7,553 nt of DNA from Spirochaetota bacterium. Its GTDB lineage: Bacteria > Spirochaetota > GWE2-31-10 > MWDO01. Shown one piece after another: positions 5,929 to 7,553 of this stretch. The stretch lies in assembly GCA_017998755.1 (NCBI GenBank), contig JAGOCL010000116.1, positions 1 to 7,553 on the forward strand, written 5' to 3'. The translations under genes were made by a program, and so were the position numbers. The notes beneath the pieces are model-generated. The model did not search any database. It was not told where the DNA came from and saw only the letters and a program-made list of their open reading frames with translations. Every line of letters begins with the position of its first letter. Within the stretch, counting starts at the first letter, position 1.

Positions 5929-6429
5929 TTGTTGAAGAAAAAAATTTGTCTATTAGGATCTTTTTCAGTTGGTAAAACAAGTCTTGTCTCAAAATATGTT
6001 TACAGCATTTTCTCGGAAAAATATCTCACAACTATCGGCGTAAAAATTGATAAAAAATCGCTTAATATAAATGATACCGACGTTGATCTGATTATATGGG
6101 ATCTCGAAGGCAGAGCGGATTATAAAGATATTACAAATAACTATTTCAGAGGGGCTTCGGGCGCTCTTTTAGTAGTCGACGGGACAAGAATCGACACTCT
6201 CAGATCGGCGCTCGAATTGAAAAACAAGGTTATAGAAACAACCGGAGAAATTCCCTTTGTTTTTGCTTTAAATAAAGCCGATCTTGAGGACGAATGGGAG
6301 ATAGACGAGAAAGCCCTCGATGAAATCAACGCCAAATACTCAGTAGTAAAAACTAGCGCAAAAACAGGTTTTGGGGTCGAAAAAGCGTTTCAAACAATTA
6401 CAGAAATGATGCTGGCTGATAAATGTTGA
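5929..6429 (+). CDS. Ras/Rab-like small GTPase
   Basis: This is a single-domain small GTPase (166 residues), a GTP/GDP switch of the bacterial Ras-like group. All five G motifs are visible: P-loop GSFSVGKTS (10-18), switch I Thr35 in YLTTIGVK, G3 WDLEGR (57-62), G4 NKAD (115-118) and G5 TSAK (142-145). The switch I sequence is notably Rab-like. Residues equivalent to Ras Gly12 and Gln61 are Phe12 and Arg62, so intrinsic GTP hydrolysis is expected to be slow or to need a partner. The start is TTG at 5929, or TTG at 5932; AGGA at 5918-5921 is 7 bases from the first, which I prefer. There is no signal peptide or membrane segment; the last residue is Cys. Its end overlaps the next gene by 7 bases, suggesting translational coupling and a shared function. 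Confidence 0.93.
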   Translation: MLKKKICLLGSFSVGKTSLVSKYVYSIFSEKYLTTIGVKIDKKSLNINDTDVDLIIWDLEGRADYKDITNNYFRGASGALLVVDGTRIDTLRSALELKNKVIETTGEIPFVFALNKADLEDEWEIDEKALDEINAKYSVVKTSAKTGFGVEKAFQTITEMMLADKC

Positions 6430-7553
6430 CCTATCCAAACGATATTTCTGAATATTTAATGAGCATTATCAAGAAAAACTTCAATCCTGCATATCTTACA
6501 GTTGATAAATCCGGAATTTTAACTGATTTCAGCTCAAATATTTCAGATTACGGTTTAAACTCGTTTGAAAAAGGAGCGCCGCTTGATCGTCAAACTTTTT
6601 ATTTTGAGGGAATGCTACCTTTAGAAAAGGACGGCGAGCTGTATCTGCCGCATATCAAATTTGAAAACAATCTTTCAGCGGACGTATATATTTTTTCTCA
6701 AGACGATAAAGATCAAATTATACTATTTAACGAATGGGAAAAAGAAGAAGAAATTTTCTATATTCAACAAAGATCAAACGAATCCTCGCTAATAAAAGAT
6801 CGACTTAACGGCAAGTTGAGAATCGCTCTAGACGAACAAACCGCGATGGCAAACTCTTACGGAAAATTCGCGCCGAAAGAGCTTATCAATATTATCGGCA
6901 AAGAAGTATTATCCCAACCAAATTCAGAATCGTTTACCAAAATTAGCTCCTCGCTTTTAATTACGACAATTCAAAACATAGAAGAACTATCTGCAAGTAT
7001 TACCGATAAGGAAAAAATTAATTTTATTAATCATTATCAAAAAATGATTAATTCCGCAATAAAAGAAAATAAAGGGTTTATAGAAGATTTAAAATATGAT
7101 CATATAACGGCTATCTTCCCGGGAAAGGTTGAAGACGCGCTAAACTCAGCGCTTCAAATAAACAAAAGTTTGATAGAATATAACAAAACCAGAAAGTTAA
7201 ATGGTTATAAAGAGATTATTATCTCATCGGGGATACATTTCGGCGACGTCGTTTTGGGGGCTTTTGGGGACGGCGAAAAGATATGGATCGCCGCTATTTC
7301 AAACGAACTAAATCGCGCGTCGCAGTTAAATAATCTTAATAAGCTTTACAAAACATCCGCCCTAATTTCAGAATCGGCGTATAAATTATTGATAGATAAA
7401 GAAAGATATAATTTGAGGAGTCTTGGAAAATATCATCAAAAAAACTCAGCTCCTTTAGAAATATATGAAATATTGGATTGCATCCCTTCAGACGACGAAT
7501 ATTTTGAAAAAAATGAAAATAAAAAAGTCTTCGAAAACGCAGTAACCATATTC
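6423..7553 (+). CDS. PAS-like/cyclase-homology protein, probably catalytically inactive (3' partial)
   Basis: The ATG at 6423 overlaps the GTPase stop; the frame is open for 377 codons to the window end. There is no clear Shine-Dalgarno, so re-initiation after the GTPase is likely. Residues ~22-100 look PAS-like (AYLTVDKSGILTDFS, FYFEGMLPL, LPHIKFENNLSADVYIF) and are followed by a charged helix (~104-140). This N-terminal pattern resembles, from memory, one found in other bacterial cyclase-like proteins. Residues ~170-350 match the class III cyclase fold: SGIHFGDVVLG (269-279), then AISNELNRASQL. Compared with active enzymes, the first metal Asp is Thr182, the second is kept (Asp226), the nucleotide-specifying Asp is Asn294, the transition-state Asn is kept (Asn297) and the Arg is Gln301. 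It therefore looks like a pseudo-cyclase. With its GTPase neighbour it may be an effector or regulator; that is inference. Confidence 0.85.
   Translation, partial: MLTYPNDISEYLMSIIKKNFNPAYLTVDKSGILTDFSSNISDYGLNSFEKGAPLDRQTFYFEGMLPLEKDGELYLPHIKFENNLSADVYIFSQDDKDQIILFNEWEKEEEIFYIQQRSNESSLIKDRLNGKLRIALDEQTAMANSYGKFAPKELINIIGKEVLSQPNSESFTKISSSLLITTIQNIEELSASITDKEKINFINHYQKMINSAIKENKGFIEDLKYDHITAIFPGKVEDALNSALQINKSLIEYNKTRKLNGYKEIIISSGIHFGDVVLGAFGDGEKIWIAAISNELNRASQLNNLNKLYKTSALISESAYKLLIDKERYNLRSLGKYHQKNSAPLEIYEILDCIPSDDEYFEKNENKKVFENAVTIF

Noticed and set aside
6409..6429. C-terminal Cys of the GTPase as a prenylation signal like that of Rab proteins
   Set aside because: It is a single terminal Cys without a CAAX, CC or CXC motif, and bacteria generally lack the needed transferases.
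1..7553. tRNA, rRNA, insertion sequence or prophage features
   Set aside because: I saw no cloverleaf-like sequence, transposase motif, terminal inverted repeats with target duplications, or phage genes.

Overview
The window comes from a low-GC bacterium. Its core genes are standard bacterial ones: bS6, SSB, bS18 and bL9. It also carries signalling genes of a kind found in bacteria with many class III cyclases: a cyclase-ATPase-TPR protein, a Ras/Rab-like small GTPase and a PAS/cyclase-homology protein. The order rpsF-ssb-rpsR-rplI occurs in several phyla, and I cannot assign a phylum from sequence alone. A spirochaete-like or similar AT-rich lineage is only a guess.

Layout. (1) Positions 2-2893, + strand: the 3' part of a large class III nucleotide cyclase fused to an AAA_16-type ATPase and a TPR-rich tail, an arrangement like that of soluble adenylyl cyclase. 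Its 5' end lies outside the window. (2) Positions 2894-2929: a hairpin with A and T runs on its two sides, serving as a shared bidirectional terminator. (3) Positions 4693 down to 2936, - strand: the operon rpsF-ssb-rpsR-rplI, with intergenic gaps of 12-22 bases. It has a consensus-like promoter (4824-4852) and a leader of about 120 nt that can fold. The fold is a candidate for S6:S18 autoregulation. (4) Positions 5641-4859, - strand: a complete sirtuin (NAD-dependent protein deacylase) with a forced ATG, no Shine-Dalgarno sequence and a promoter almost on top of the start, suggesting a leaderless mRNA. (5) Positions 5642-5928: a divergent control region with a 13-bp perfect inverted repeat built on ACAATTGT, a GC-rich hairpin, a 63-base tract that is almost purely A+T, and a TTGAAA-17-TATAAT promoter facing right. 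(6) Positions 5929-6429 and 6423-7553, + strand: a 166-residue Ras/Rab-like GTPase that overlaps by 7 bases the start of a PAS-like/cyclase-homology protein, which runs off the window end.

The most interesting unit is the GTPase plus cyclase-homology pair. The GTPase has non-standard residues at the positions equivalent to Ras 12 and 61. The cyclase-like domain has lost one metal aspartate and the transition-state arginine, so it looks like a pseudo-cyclase. I infer that the two form a switch-effector pair in which the cyclase fold is used for sensing or scaffolding and not for catalysis. The 10-mer ACAATTGTCG occurs five times in 7.5 kb, which also deserves a genome-wide check.
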